Shown here piece after piece: positions 1 to 8,934 of a DNA stretch of 64,000 nt. Source of the stretch: Chryseolinea soli (GTDB lineage: Bacteria; Bacteroidota; Bacteroidia; Cytophagales; Cyclobacteriaceae); NCBI RefSeq assembly GCF_003589925.1, contig NZ_CP032382.1, forward strand, positions 124,001-188,000, in the 5' to 3' direction. Positions within the stretch are counted from its first letter, which is position 1, and every line of letters begins with the position of its first letter. A program made the translations under genes and the position numbers. Under the pieces are notes generated by a model, which searched no databases, was not told where the DNA came from, and saw nothing but the letters and a program-made list of their open reading frames with translations.

Positions 1-428
1 TCCTGAATCAAAATCCTCCTGCCACCCTGGACGCCGCCAAGTTCGCCACGCTGTTGGTTTGGGGTGGTCATTACGACGGCGCCGAGACGTTATTGGAACA
101 AGCGATCAGGCTTCACCCCCACTATCCGTGGAGTTTTGACCTGGCCTTGGGCCTGCTCTGCTTCAAGGATGGCCGCTATGCCGAAGCCCTGGAAATCATC
201 GACCGGATCAGCGTCACCGACGTTTACCTGGTAGACTTGTTAGAGATCGTTTTGTTAACCAAATCCGGATCGCCCAAGGAAGCCAAATTTTATCTGAACA
301 CCTTGGAAGAAAACTATTCTTTCATTGCCTCACACTTAAAAACATACCTCAGCAACTTCTTGCTCGACAAAGCCCTGGTCGACGAAATCCTCGAGGGCGT
401 CCGCGAAGCCCACGAAGCTATCCGGTAG
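1..428 (+). CDS. TPR-repeat protein, C-terminal fragment (5' end outside window)
   Basis: The reading frame is open to the left edge and stops at TAG 426-428, so only about the last 141 residues are seen. The visible part is helical, with a tetratricopeptide-like pattern: a GGHYDGAETLLEQAIRLHP-type helix pair followed by a DGRYAEALEIIDRI-type pair. Such repeats are protein interaction scaffolds. The catalytic or sensory domain, if any, lies upstream and cannot be judged. The downstream spacer to the next gene carries a 60-bp repeat. The family call rests on repeat shape only. Confidence 0.6.
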   Translation, partial: LNQNPPATLDAAKFATLLVWGGHYDGAETLLEQAIRLHPHYPWSFDLALGLLCFKDGRYAEALEIIDRISVTDVYLVDLLEIVLLTKSGSPKEAKFYLNTLEENYSFIASHLKTYLSNFLLDKALVDEILEGVREAHEAIR

Positions 429-436
429 GTCTCCTC

Positions 437-496
437 CGCTTAACGGTTAAGTAACCGTATAACCCTTGCCCTACGGATGTTCTGACTATACCTTTA
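437..496 (-). repeat. 60-bp intergenic repeat, copy 1
   Basis: Read on the minus strand this is TAAAGGTATA, 16 variable bases, then a 34-base block containing AGGGTTATACGGTTAC and the near-palindrome TTAACSGTTAA. The 34-base block matches the copy at 10411-10470 with one mismatch, and the variable spacer has the same length in both. It lies in the 86-bp spacer between the TPR gene and the Omp85-like gene, so it might also act as a regulatory site. Confidence 0.8.
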
Positions 497-514
497 AGTA
501 TAATCCTCAAGGTA

Positions 515-1702
515 TTGCAAACGCTATATCCATTCCCCCCGGGAGTTCTTAGTCGCCAGGCTAAACTTCGTCTGATCTTCAAAAACATCTGCCTTCTTGT
601 TTTTGCCCTGCTATCGTGGCAGGCGGCTGTCGCCCAATCGAGTGCTACGGCGCAAGACACGGTTTCCAAATTCGACAAGTTCAACAAAAAGGCGGAGGCG
701 CTTTTCAAGATCATTCCCGTGCCCATCATCACGTATTCATCCGAAGCGGGTAACATCTTTGGGTTGGCAAAATTCAATCTCTTTCATCTTTCAAAAAAAG
801 ACACGATCTCCCGGCCCTCTAAACTCTCGGAAGTGGTAAGTTTTTCGACCAAGGGAAGAGTGAACGTCTCCATCTCGAACGATTTGATCTTTCGTGAAAA
901 CAAATACATGATCTTGAGCTATTTCAACTACAAGAAACAACCCGAATACCTGTTGGGGATCGGCAACGATGTATCCATTCACAACGCCGAACAGGTAACG
1001 ATCGACCGGATCAAATTTTTTTCAACGGCCATGATCCGGGTAAAGAAATTCGTCTACGCGGGCATTGCCCTGGATGTGGCCGATTATTTCAAAGTCGAGA
1101 CCGACAGCAACAGCTTTCTGATTCGCGACGAGGTGACGGGCCTTCACGGGGGAACCGATGTTGGTATTGGCGGAGCGTTTGCTTTGGACAGCCGCGATAA
1201 CCGCTACAATGCCTACAAAGGCGAGCTCCTGTTGGCCACCGTTTTGTTTTATCCCGAATGGCTGGGCAGCTCCTTTCAATTTGCGCGCATAGAAGTAGAC
1301 GCCCGTAAATATTACAACCCGTGGTTCAGACATGTCATCGCCGTCCAGGCCACGACCCTGTACACCACGGGTGACGTACCTTTTTATGATCTCGCGCAAC
1401 TGGGCGGCGAAGACAAAATGCGCGGCTACTACAAAGGCGCGCTGCGCGACAAGATCTTGTTCGATGCCCAAATAGAGTATCGCATGCCGGTGTGGAACAT
1501 CTTTGGTATCACTACCTGGATCGGAACAGGCCGTGTGGCCGATCAATACAAAAACCTCTCGCTCGATGGTTTCAGACTCTCGTTTGGCGGAGGCATACGG
1601 GTCCGTGTCGACACGAAGAACAACACCAACCTCAGGTTCGACATGGGTTTTGGCCCCGGGGGCGTGAGCGGTTTCTATTTCAACTTCGCCGAAGCTTTTT
1701 AA
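515..1702 (+). CDS. Omp85/BamA-TamA family outer-membrane barrel, POTRA-less
   Basis: The protein has up to 395 residues, with a hydrophobic stretch and AVAQ cleavage site near residue 41, then only about 30 residues before barrel strands begin, so no POTRA domains fit. The late segment KMRGYYKGALRDK resembles the conserved RGY/RGF loop of the D15/bacterial surface antigen family, and the chain ends in an aromatic Phe as outer-membrane barrels do. The role is probably outer-membrane protein or lipid handling, but the partner is unknown. The start is uncertain: the frame has no ATG upstream of the signal peptide and TTG at 515 is the best visible choice. It is convergent with the next gene. 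Confidence 0.75.
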   Translation: MQTLYPFPPGVLSRQAKLRLIFKNICLLVFALLSWQAAVAQSSATAQDTVSKFDKFNKKAEALFKIIPVPIITYSSEAGNIFGLAKFNLFHLSKKDTISRPSKLSEVVSFSTKGRVNVSISNDLIFRENKYMILSYFNYKKQPEYLLGIGNDVSIHNAEQVTIDRIKFFSTAMIRVKKFVYAGIALDVADYFKVETDSNSFLIRDEVTGLHGGTDVGIGGAFALDSRDNRYNAYKGELLLATVLFYPEWLGSSFQFARIEVDARKYYNPWFRHVIAVQATTLYTTGDVPFYDLAQLGGEDKMRGYYKGALRDKILFDAQIEYRMPVWNIFGITTWIGTGRVADQYKNLSLDGFRLSFGGGIRVRVDTKNNTNLRFDMGFGPGGVSGFYFNFAEAF

Positions 1703-1728
1703 GATCTGCCACTACCAGGGCGTACGAC

Positions 1729-2634
1729 TTATGTCGGGCTTACGATTTTATTTCGGATGGCATTCACTTTTTCGCTCAGTTCTTTTACCACCGCATCGTT
1801 CATGATCTCCAGCCCTTTGTTGGATGCGATCTTCTCTTCGACATTCAATTTTTGATACACCCCTATCAATTCTTCAAACGCATTGGCATAGTAAGGATAG
1901 TTCGGATTTTTATCGGGATCGTTCGGGTCGCTGTAGGTTTTCAGGAAATTATAGATATTCTGCACGTTGGCCCGTTGATTCAATGCGACTTTGAACAAAG
2001 GAACCAAAATCACCGTCCGGGCATCGCCGGGAAGCATGTCTTTCGGGTAAGACTCCAGTGTACCCAGCACCAGGTGAAGGTTTTCGATCTGATAAGCGGC
2101 CATGGCGATGCCGGCCAGCTTTTCCTTGTCCGTTCCCTGCAGCTGGCTTGTCGATTTTTGTAATAGATCGGTGACGACGCTTTTCACAGAGTCATTTTGG
2201 GCGATGTTGTCATTGTAGCGTTTCATTAAAAATTCCAGGACCCTCTTTTCGCCACCGATCGCTTTGCTCAATTCGTGAGCTGCCCCGAAGTATTCTTTTG
2301 TTGTCTTCGCTTGCTTATAGGCAATGCTATAGTTCAAGTCCGACAGGTATACGCCCAGGTTCGCAGCGGCTTTCACTTCGTTGCCGGTGTACTGCACGAA
2401 GCTCTTGGGGTCGCTCATCAGCTTCGGATTGAATTCGGCTGCCGTAAACTGGATTTGGGCAGCGACTTCCGCCGGCGCCATCAGGTTGTTAAAGAACATT
2501 TTTCGTTGCGCATCAAACGCCGTTGAGGTTTCGCTCGTGTCGGCGGTCACGGTCGCGCTCTCCGTCGTCTCTGTGCTCTTTTTGCAGGATACAGCTACTG
2601 ATCCCAGCAGCAGAATAAATATTATCTTTTTCAT
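1729..2634 (-). CDS. Lipoprotein of unknown function
   Basis: This is a 301-residue protein with a clear lipoprotein signal: a KK start, a hydrophobic core and a VAVSC lipobox with Cys17. A Thr/Ser-rich linker follows, then a mostly helical domain with long amphipathic helices (for example around SIAYKQAKTTKEYFGAAHELSKAIG). It is most likely anchored in the outer or inner membrane facing the periplasm. No family is recognised. The AI-2E-like permease gene ends 34 bp upstream on the same strand, so the two may be co-transcribed. Confidence 0.75.
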   Translation of the reverse strand: MKKIIFILLLGSVAVSCKKSTETTESATVTADTSETSTAFDAQRKMFFNNLMAPAEVAAQIQFTAAEFNPKLMSDPKSFVQYTGNEVKAAANLGVYLSDLNYSIAYKQAKTTKEYFGAAHELSKAIGGEKRVLEFLMKRYNDNIAQNDSVKSVVTDLLQKSTSQLQGTDKEKLAGIAMAAYQIENLHLVLGTLESYPKDMLPGDARTVILVPLFKVALNQRANVQNIYNFLKTYSDPNDPDKNPNYPYYANAFEELIGVYQKLNVEEKIASNKGLEIMNDAVVKELSEKVNAIRNKIVSPT

Positions 2635-2667
2635 ATTGGGTTGGTTTAATGATTTATTTATATGACA

Positions 2668-3774
2668 CTATTCCTTTTCGCTAAATTTGACGATTTCGGC
2701 CAAGTCGGATTTCTCACTGTTCCCATCGTCCATCCACGATTCGTAAAGTTTATATCCCAGCGACAAGATGACCGCGCCCAGAAACAGGCCCAGAAATCCA
2801 GTGGCTATAAAACCGCCAATAGCGCCGAGGAACACGACCAGCAAGGGAACGGGTGCTCCACGTCCCAGCAGGATGGGTTTTAAAATATTATCGGAGACCA
2901 GCGTCATAACACCCCAGATCGCGAACAGAATGCCCGTGGTCAGGTCGGCCGTATTGAACACATAGATGATCATGGGGATCATCACCGGGCCAACCCCAAT
3001 TTGAATGACGGCAAAGATCAAACAAAACAACGTCCACAGCCCTGCTGCCGGAATGCCGGCCACTACGAATCCGATTCCCGATAAAAGTGTCTGAATGATC
3101 GCCACACCCAAAATGCCTTTCACCACGCTGCGGATAGTGGCTTCCGAGATGGCGACCAGTTCTTCTCCCTGCTTGCCCGCCAGCCTGACAAAGATCCGCT
3201 TCAAGGTATGACCGCCCTCCTTCGCATAGGCGAGAAACACACCGGCGATGATAATGGAAATCAAAAACGACAAAATGCCCGCACCTGTTTTCGCAATGAA
3301 CGAAAGCGCAACGACACCGATCTTTTTGAACCCTTCAGGATGTTTGCTCACCGACGCCTGCAGGTTCTCGGAAGTCTCTTGCCAAACATTGACGAAAGGT
3401 TGTGCGAAAGCCGGCATTGCCTTGGCACGCTCACCGGGTGGTGGAATGGGGCTGCGTCCTTCGTTGATCATGGCCTTCAATTCGCGCATGCCGTCGATCA
3501 ATGATCCCGACAGCAGGATGGTGGGCACGAGCAGGATCGCCAGAAAAACAATCGTGATCAGCGTGCTGGCCAACTTTCCGCGGCCTCCTAACTTCGTTTT
3601 CAATTTTGCAAACATGGGATAGACCGTGATGGCGATAATAAGTCCCCAAACGATCGGCATAAGGAAAGGCGACAGGATCCTGACACACCAGCCCAGAATA
3701 AACGCGAGCACGCCCAACTGAAGGACGACCTGGACGATGTATTTAATATCCTTTTTTGCTGATGTATTGTCCAT
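2668..3774 (-). CDS. AI-2E family (PerM/YdiK-type) membrane transporter
   Basis: This 368-residue integral membrane protein has the family layout. Two N-terminal membrane segments (near 17-60) come first, then another near 70-90, a soluble stretch of about 60 residues, and a C-terminal block of hydrophobic segments with the SDNILKPILLGRGAPVPLL-type motif followed by GFLGLFLGAVILSL. Members export autoinducer-2, other small molecules or Na+/H+. The substrate here cannot be inferred. The C-terminus is acidic and cytoplasmic. The ATG at 3774 is the only good start. Confidence 0.85.
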   Translation of the reverse strand: MDNTSAKKDIKYIVQVVLQLGVLAFILGWCVRILSPFLMPIVWGLIIAITVYPMFAKLKTKLGGRGKLASTLITIVFLAILLVPTILLSGSLIDGMRELKAMINEGRSPIPPPGERAKAMPAFAQPFVNVWQETSENLQASVSKHPEGFKKIGVVALSFIAKTGAGILSFLISIIIAGVFLAYAKEGGHTLKRIFVRLAGKQGEELVAISEATIRSVVKGILGVAIIQTLLSGIGFVVAGIPAAGLWTLFCLIFAVIQIGVGPVMIPMIIYVFNTADLTTGILFAIWGVMTLVSDNILKPILLGRGAPVPLLVVFLGAIGGFIATGFLGLFLGAVILSLGYKLYESWMDDGNSEKSDLAEIVKFSEKE

Positions 3775-3839
3775 TGGATTCGCGATGGTTTATGCCGGTT
3801 CTATAGTCATTCCGGAAAAGACGCGGTCAGCGCTCATCC

Positions 3840-4319
3840 TCAGTTCTTCACCAGCGCAGCCGGCGGGGGTGCTTTCTTATTTGCCTTGGGTTTGTCGGCC
3901 AGTGATTTGTAAAAAAACAAACGGATGATTTCGCCGTCAGTTAACGTAACCGATGCGCTCATGCCGTTGCTGATGTCGCGCAACTCTTCCTTTAACACGC
4001 CTTCGGAATTCTGATAGGCCGAACTTACTTTTTTGTCGAACTCGTCATAGCTGCCATCCATTTTTTGAACCTGGAGCCGGCCGGTTAATTTTCCACCCGA
4101 CACATCAACCTTGCCCATAAAACACTGTGAATAGTCAGGGCTTCGAAGCGTGATGATCACATCTTGTGTGCCATCGGGAACAGCATTGGCCCCTCGCTCT
4201 TTGAACAGGGTGTACCATTCCTTAAAGCAATCGCCACTCGCGGCAGGTTTAGTGGGTTTGGATTGTGCAAATAAGCCAAGAGAGCAGAGGCTGATAAGAA
4301 TAGCGAAGATTGATTTCAT
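3840..4319 (-). CDS. Small secreted protein of unknown function
   Basis: The 159-residue product starts with MKSIFAILISLCSLGLFAQ, a standard Sec signal peptide ending in the FAQ site common in Bacteroidota. I chose the ATG at 4319 because the longer open frame to 4361 would place 14 unlikely residues ahead of the signal. The mature part is about 140 residues, likely beta-rich, with two Cys residues (GDCFKEW and SQCFMG) that could pair. The C-terminal tail is Lys/Ala/Pro-rich. No family is recognised. Confidence 0.7.
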   Translation of the reverse strand: MKSIFAILISLCSLGLFAQSKPTKPAASGDCFKEWYTLFKERGANAVPDGTQDVIITLRSPDYSQCFMGKVDVSGGKLTGRLQVQKMDGSYDEFDKKVSSAYQNSEGVLKEELRDISNGMSASVTLTDGEIIRLFFYKSLADKPKANKKAPPPAALVKN

Positions 4320-4373
4320 AACATTTACGTTTAATTGATGTTTGTAAAAATTTGATTTCAAGACAGGGTCTGA

Positions 4374-5750
4374 CTACCAACCTCCACCCAACGCTTTATA
4401 TAGACGCACAGTAGAGATCAATTGATTTTGCAAAGCGATCGATTTTTCAAGCTGAGCGTTATACAATTCCCGTTCAGAATCCAGCACTTGCAAAAATGAT
4501 GTGTACCCATTATCGTAAAGCGCTTTTGAAAGCATCAACGACTTCTCGGTGGCAGCCACTTGCGTGAGCCGTGCATTGAATTCGTTGCGATAGGTTCGGA
4601 TCTGCGCCAGCGAATTCTCCACTTCTGAAAACGCATTGAGGATCGTCTTTTCATAAGCGTAGCTCATTTGCTTTGCTACGGCCCGCTCGGCTTCCACCCG
4701 GCGTTTATTTTGTCCGAAGTGGAATATCGGGCCTGTTAATTGTCCCGCTACCGACCCGATAAAAGCATCGGATTGAAACAGGTTAGAGATCTCCGGGCTG
4801 GCCACCCCCAGGAATCCCGTTAAGTTCAACGAAGGAAAACGCAACGCCACCGCGACACCAACTTTTTCTGTTTGCGCGATCAATTGTTGTTCGGCCGACC
4901 GGATGTCGGGTCTTCGTTCCAGCAATTGCGAAGGGAGCCCGCTGGGGATCTCTGCCGGCAACTGTTGGGCGTCGTTCAACAGGCCGCGTGCAATGGGTGA
5001 ATACGGTTGTCCCATCAAAACATTGATCGCATTTTCGGTTTCAATCAGGAAACGTTCGATGGCGTATAATTGAGCTTCGGCGGAAGCCGCCAGTTGCTCG
5101 GCCTGTAATTTATCCAACTCGGCCACTTCACCGTTTTGAAAACGGAGCGTGATAATATTGAGGTAGGCCCTCCGGCTCTCTACAGTTTTTTGGGTGATGA
5201 CCAGCCGCTCATCCAATCCCCGCAGTTGAAAATACAATTCAGCAACCTGTGCCACCATGCTGATGTAAAACGATTTCCGGTTTTCATCCGACGCCAACAA
5301 ATCGGCGAATGCCGCACGGTTGGCATGACGGAGTTTCCCCCATAAATCGATTTCCCACGACACATTGCCCAGCAACGAATAGGAATTCGTATTGAAGATC
5401 ACACCCGCGCCCTCCGAAAGGTTACCAAAATTATTGACGCGCGCTCTCGCAGAATAATCCAGGAATGGCCAAAGGTTGGCCTTGTTAAAACCGAGTATGG
5501 CTTTTGACTGTTCCATACGCGCCACCGCGATCTTCAAATCCAAATTCTGTTCGATGGCCGTTTTGATCAACGATTGAAGAACCGAATCCTGGTACACATC
5601 CCACCATTTTAAGTTGGTGATGGAATCCGTCTGCACAGCACTCTGCACATAGGCCGCCGGTTTTTTCGAATCAGGCCTTGTATATTTTGGCCCCACGGCG
5701 CAGGCTGCCAAGGTCATCAAGAGAACTGCGATGAAAATATTCTTTTTCAT
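4374..5750 (-). CDS. RND efflux outer-membrane factor, NodT/OprM-type lipoprotein
   Basis: This 458-residue TolC-fold protein forms the outer-membrane channel of the tripartite pump encoded just upstream. The signal ends in LAACAVGPKY, a lipobox with the CAVGPKYTRP signature of NodT-family lipoproteins. Two OEP repeats follow: long helices with LERRPDIRSAEQQL in the middle and VAATEKSLMLSKALYDNGYTS near the end. The ATG at 5750 sits 1 bp after the pump stop, so translation is probably coupled. The longer frame to 5843 lies inside the pump gene and is rejected. Confidence 0.93.
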   Translation of the reverse strand: MKKNIFIAVLLMTLAACAVGPKYTRPDSKKPAAYVQSAVQTDSITNLKWWDVYQDSVLQSLIKTAIEQNLDLKIAVARMEQSKAILGFNKANLWPFLDYSARARVNNFGNLSEGAGVIFNTNSYSLLGNVSWEIDLWGKLRHANRAAFADLLASDENRKSFYISMVAQVAELYFQLRGLDERLVITQKTVESRRAYLNIITLRFQNGEVAELDKLQAEQLAASAEAQLYAIERFLIETENAINVLMGQPYSPIARGLLNDAQQLPAEIPSGLPSQLLERRPDIRSAEQQLIAQTEKVGVAVALRFPSLNLTGFLGVASPEISNLFQSDAFIGSVAGQLTGPIFHFGQNKRRVEAERAVAKQMSYAYEKTILNAFSEVENSLAQIRTYRNEFNARLTQVAATEKSLMLSKALYDNGYTSFLQVLDSERELYNAQLEKSIALQNQLISTVRLYKALGGGW

Positions 5751-5751
5751 A

Positions 5752-8700
5752 TCAATGCGCAGGTTCCGGGGGTGACACAGACGACTCGGTATCTTTCTTC
5801 TTTGCTCCGATGCTTTCGATGAACACAAACAAAGCCGGAACAATGATCACCCCGATGATGGTGGCGAGCAACGTGCCCATGAACACGGCCATGCCCATCA
5901 CTTTCCGGGCCTCGGCACCTGCACCCGCGGCGGTGAGCAGGGGAACGGTGCCCAACATAAAAGCAAAGGAAGTCATCAGGATCGGACGGAGCCGGAGCTT
6001 GGCTGCCTCAAGCGCCGATTCATACAGAGGCTTGCCTTGTTCGTAGAGCATCTTGGCAAACTCCACGATGAGGATGGCATTTTTCGCCGTCAATCCGATC
6101 AGCATCACCAACCCGATCTGGGCAAAAACATTGTTCACATAAGTCGGGCTCCAAAGTCCGCCCAACCACAAGCCAAAGAAGGCTCCAAAAATGGCCGCTG
6201 GCACGCCCAACAGTACGCTGAACGGCAGCTTCCAACTTTCATACTGCGCCGCCAGGATCAGGAACACAAAGACCAGTGCCATCAGGAACATGGTGCCCCC
6301 CGTTCCCTCAGCAGCCTTTTCCTGATAGGACATGTTGCTCCAGGCAATGCCCAGTTCTTTTGGCAAAGTCGCGGCTACTTCCTCCAGGGCATGCAGCGCG
6401 TCACCAGAACTGTAGCCTGGCGCAGGCGCGCCGGAAATTTCTGCTGCACGATACATATTGAACCGATTGGTATAAGAAGGTCCGGTGATGTCGACCACAC
6501 TCGCCAATGTGTTTAAAGGAATGATAGTGCCCGCGCGACTTCGAACATAATAGCGCGCGATGTCCTCGGGCTTGAGCCGGTCCTGGGCTTCGGCCTGTAC
6601 AAATACTTTATACTGCCGGCCGAACCGGTTGAAGTCATTGATGTAGCTGCTCCCCAGGTAAGTGGAGACGGTGGAATTTATTTCCGCCAGGTCGATATTC
6701 AGCTTCTCGGCTTTGTCGTAGTCGATGACGATTTGTTTCTGGGGTACATTCGACCGGAACAACGTATAGACATTTCCAATTTCGGGTCGCTTCCGCACTT
6801 CGGTAATAAAGTTCCGGGCTTGCTCATCCAAATACTGCGGCGTGCTGCCCGACCGGTCCAGAAGTTGCAGCGTAAATCCCGACGAAGTTCCCAGACCTTC
6901 GATGGCAGGCGGGCCGAACGCAAACACGGTGGCTTCCGAAATCGTATTGCGAACCGCCAGGTTAACGTGTTGGATCATGTCTTTGGCCGTTTCTTTCCGC
7001 TCGTCCCAAGGCTCGAGCGAAACAAACACAAAGGCGTTGTTGGGTGAAAAAGAAGACGTGAGCATGCTGTAGCCAATGATCACGGTGGTGTAGCCAACGC
7101 CCTCGGTCTCGCTCACGATCTTTTCTACTTTGCGGGCCACGTCATCGGTGCGCTCCAACGACGCCGCATCGGGGAGCTGCACGTTGACCATGAAATAGCC
7201 TTCATCCTCCTCGGGCACAAACCCACCTGGTATTCGCTTGCCCAACAGCGCCGTGACGCCGATAATGACGCCGATGATGATGATCGACCGAATAGATTTC
7301 CGCGCGACAACGCCGGCCACGCCCGTATAGCCCAGGGTGAACCTATCGAAGACGCGATTGAATCCATCGAAGAACCGCTGCAGCCACCCGGTTGATTTTT
7401 TCTTGTGTTTCAAAAGGATCGCGCTCAAGGCGGGACTAAGCGTGAGGGCATTGAAGGCGGAGAACAACACGGAGATGGCGATGGTGATGGCAAACTGTTG
7501 GTACAACCTTCCGGTGATACCCCCGGCAAAGGCTACCGGCACAAACACAGCAGCCAAGATCAACGCGATGGCCACGACCGGTCCGCCCACTTCCTTCATA
7601 GCTTTTTGTGTGGCTTCCTTCGGGTTCATACCATGTTCAATGTTGTGCATCACGGCCTCCACCACCACGATGGCATCGTCCACCACCAAACCAATGGCCA
7701 ACACCAAGCCCAACAGCGAAAGCACGTTGACCGAAAACCCCAGCAAGGGAAAAATGATAAACGTTCCGATCAACGACACGGGAACGGTAAGGAGGGGAAT
7801 GAGCGTGGCGCGCCAGTCTTGCAGGAAGAGGAACACCACCAGGATCACCAGCACGACCGCTTCGAACAGCGTGTGTATAATTTCTTCGATACCCACCGAA
7901 ACGGCTTCCGTCGTGTTGAGCGAGATATCGTACTTCAAATCTTCCGGAAAACGCTTTTCCAATTCCGCCATGGTCTTCTTCACCAGGTCGGCCACTTCCA
8001 GCGCATTGGATCCCGGCATTTGATAGACCGCCAGGGTGCTGGCCGTTTTTCGATTGAGCCGGCTAAAGGAATTATAATTCTCCATGCTCAACTCGATGCG
8101 GGCGATGTCTTTCAGCCGGATGATCGAACCCTTCTCATCCGACTTCACAATGATGTTTCCAAATTCCTCCTCGGTGACCAACCGCTCCTGCAGCAGCACG
8201 CTGTAGGTGTATTCGACGCCTTTTGGCGTGGGTGGCGCACCAAATTTTCCACCCGGTGCAATGGCATTCTGCTTCTTCACCGCATTCACCACGTCGTTGA
8301 CAGTGAGGTCGAGTTTGGTCAGTTGGTCGGGTTGAAGCCAGATACGCATGGAGTAGTCCGAACCTCCCAAAAGCATGACATTGCCCACGCCCTTCAAGCG
8401 CGCGATCTGATCGAAGATGTTGATGTTGACAAAATTGTTCAGGAACAAACCGTCGTAGGTCGAGTCGGGCGACGACAGCGATACCAGCACGATGGGAAAG
8501 CCCGACGATTTTTTTGTGGTCACGCCAAAGGCTTTTACTTCCGTTGGCATCTTGGCGTTGGCCTGCGACACTCGGTTTTGGGTGAGCATGTTGGCATTGT
8601 CCAGGTTCGTGCCTACTTCGAACGACACTTGCAGCGTGAGCGATCCGTCGGTGGCGTTGATGGATCGCATGTACAGCATCTCCTCCACACCATTCACTTG

Positions 8701-8901
8701 CTGCTCGATCGGTGTGGCCACGGCTTGCTCTACGTTCACGGCATTGGCACCATTGAACGTGGTCGTTACCTGAACCATGGGCGGTGTGATTTCGGGGTAC
8801 TTGGATATGGGAATACTCCCCAGGGTGATCAATCCCATGATGACCATCAGAATGGAGATTACCATTGCTACAATCGGCCTTCGGATAAAAAATTCGCTCA
8901 T
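5752..8901 (-). CDS. RND multidrug efflux pump, HAE1 (AcrB/MexF-like) family
   Basis: This is a 1049-residue inner-membrane drug/proton antiporter. It opens with FFIRRPIVAMVISILM and has the paired large periplasmic loops and twelve membrane segments of the family. The proton relay is intact: Asp408-Asp409 in GLVVDDAIVVVE and Lys940 in GLTAKNAILIVEF, matching AcrB Asp407/408 and Lys940. The length is normal. It follows the adaptor gene by 33 bp and precedes the NodT-like channel by 1 bp, giving a complete tripartite exporter. No TetR or MarR regulator is next to the operon. The substrate spectrum cannot be told from sequence. Confidence 0.96.
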   Translation of the reverse strand: MSEFFIRRPIVAMVISILMVIMGLITLGSIPISKYPEITPPMVQVTTTFNGANAVNVEQAVATPIEQQVNGVEEMLYMRSINATDGSLTLQVSFEVGTNLDNANMLTQNRVSQANAKMPTEVKAFGVTTKKSSGFPIVLVSLSSPDSTYDGLFLNNFVNINIFDQIARLKGVGNVMLLGGSDYSMRIWLQPDQLTKLDLTVNDVVNAVKKQNAIAPGGKFGAPPTPKGVEYTYSVLLQERLVTEEEFGNIIVKSDEKGSIIRLKDIARIELSMENYNSFSRLNRKTASTLAVYQMPGSNALEVADLVKKTMAELEKRFPEDLKYDISLNTTEAVSVGIEEIIHTLFEAVVLVILVVFLFLQDWRATLIPLLTVPVSLIGTFIIFPLLGFSVNVLSLLGLVLAIGLVVDDAIVVVEAVMHNIEHGMNPKEATQKAMKEVGGPVVAIALILAAVFVPVAFAGGITGRLYQQFAITIAISVLFSAFNALTLSPALSAILLKHKKKSTGWLQRFFDGFNRVFDRFTLGYTGVAGVVARKSIRSIIIIGVIIGVTALLGKRIPGGFVPEEDEGYFMVNVQLPDAASLERTDDVARKVEKIVSETEGVGYTTVIIGYSMLTSSFSPNNAFVFVSLEPWDERKETAKDMIQHVNLAVRNTISEATVFAFGPPAIEGLGTSSGFTLQLLDRSGSTPQYLDEQARNFITEVRKRPEIGNVYTLFRSNVPQKQIVIDYDKAEKLNIDLAEINSTVSTYLGSSYINDFNRFGRQYKVFVQAEAQDRLKPEDIARYYVRSRAGTIIPLNTLASVVDITGPSYTNRFNMYRAAEISGAPAPGYSSGDALHALEEVAATLPKELGIAWSNMSYQEKAAEGTGGTMFLMALVFVFLILAAQYESWKLPFSVLLGVPAAIFGAFFGLWLGGLWSPTYVNNVFAQIGLVMLIGLTAKNAILIVEFAKMLYEQGKPLYESALEAAKLRLRPILMTSFAFMLGTVPLLTAAGAGAEARKVMGMAVFMGTLLATIIGVIIVPALFVFIESIGAKKKDTESSVSPPEPAH

Positions 8902-8934
8902 AGAAAAGGGAGGAGTTTAATTTTATAGCTTAAC

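Noticed and set aside
1..15. A 15-base match between the window start and 13423-13437
   Set aside because: In 64 kb a few 15-base matches are expected by chance, and the flanks do not match.
5751..5843. Longer start for the NodT-like gene
   Set aside because: It overlaps the end of the RND pump gene and adds residues before a complete lipoprotein signal peptide that begins at 5750.
7405..8928. 507-codon plus-strand frame opposite the RND pump
   Set aside because: It is rich in His, Gln and Arg with no domain. It is the antisense shadow of the strongly supported pump gene.
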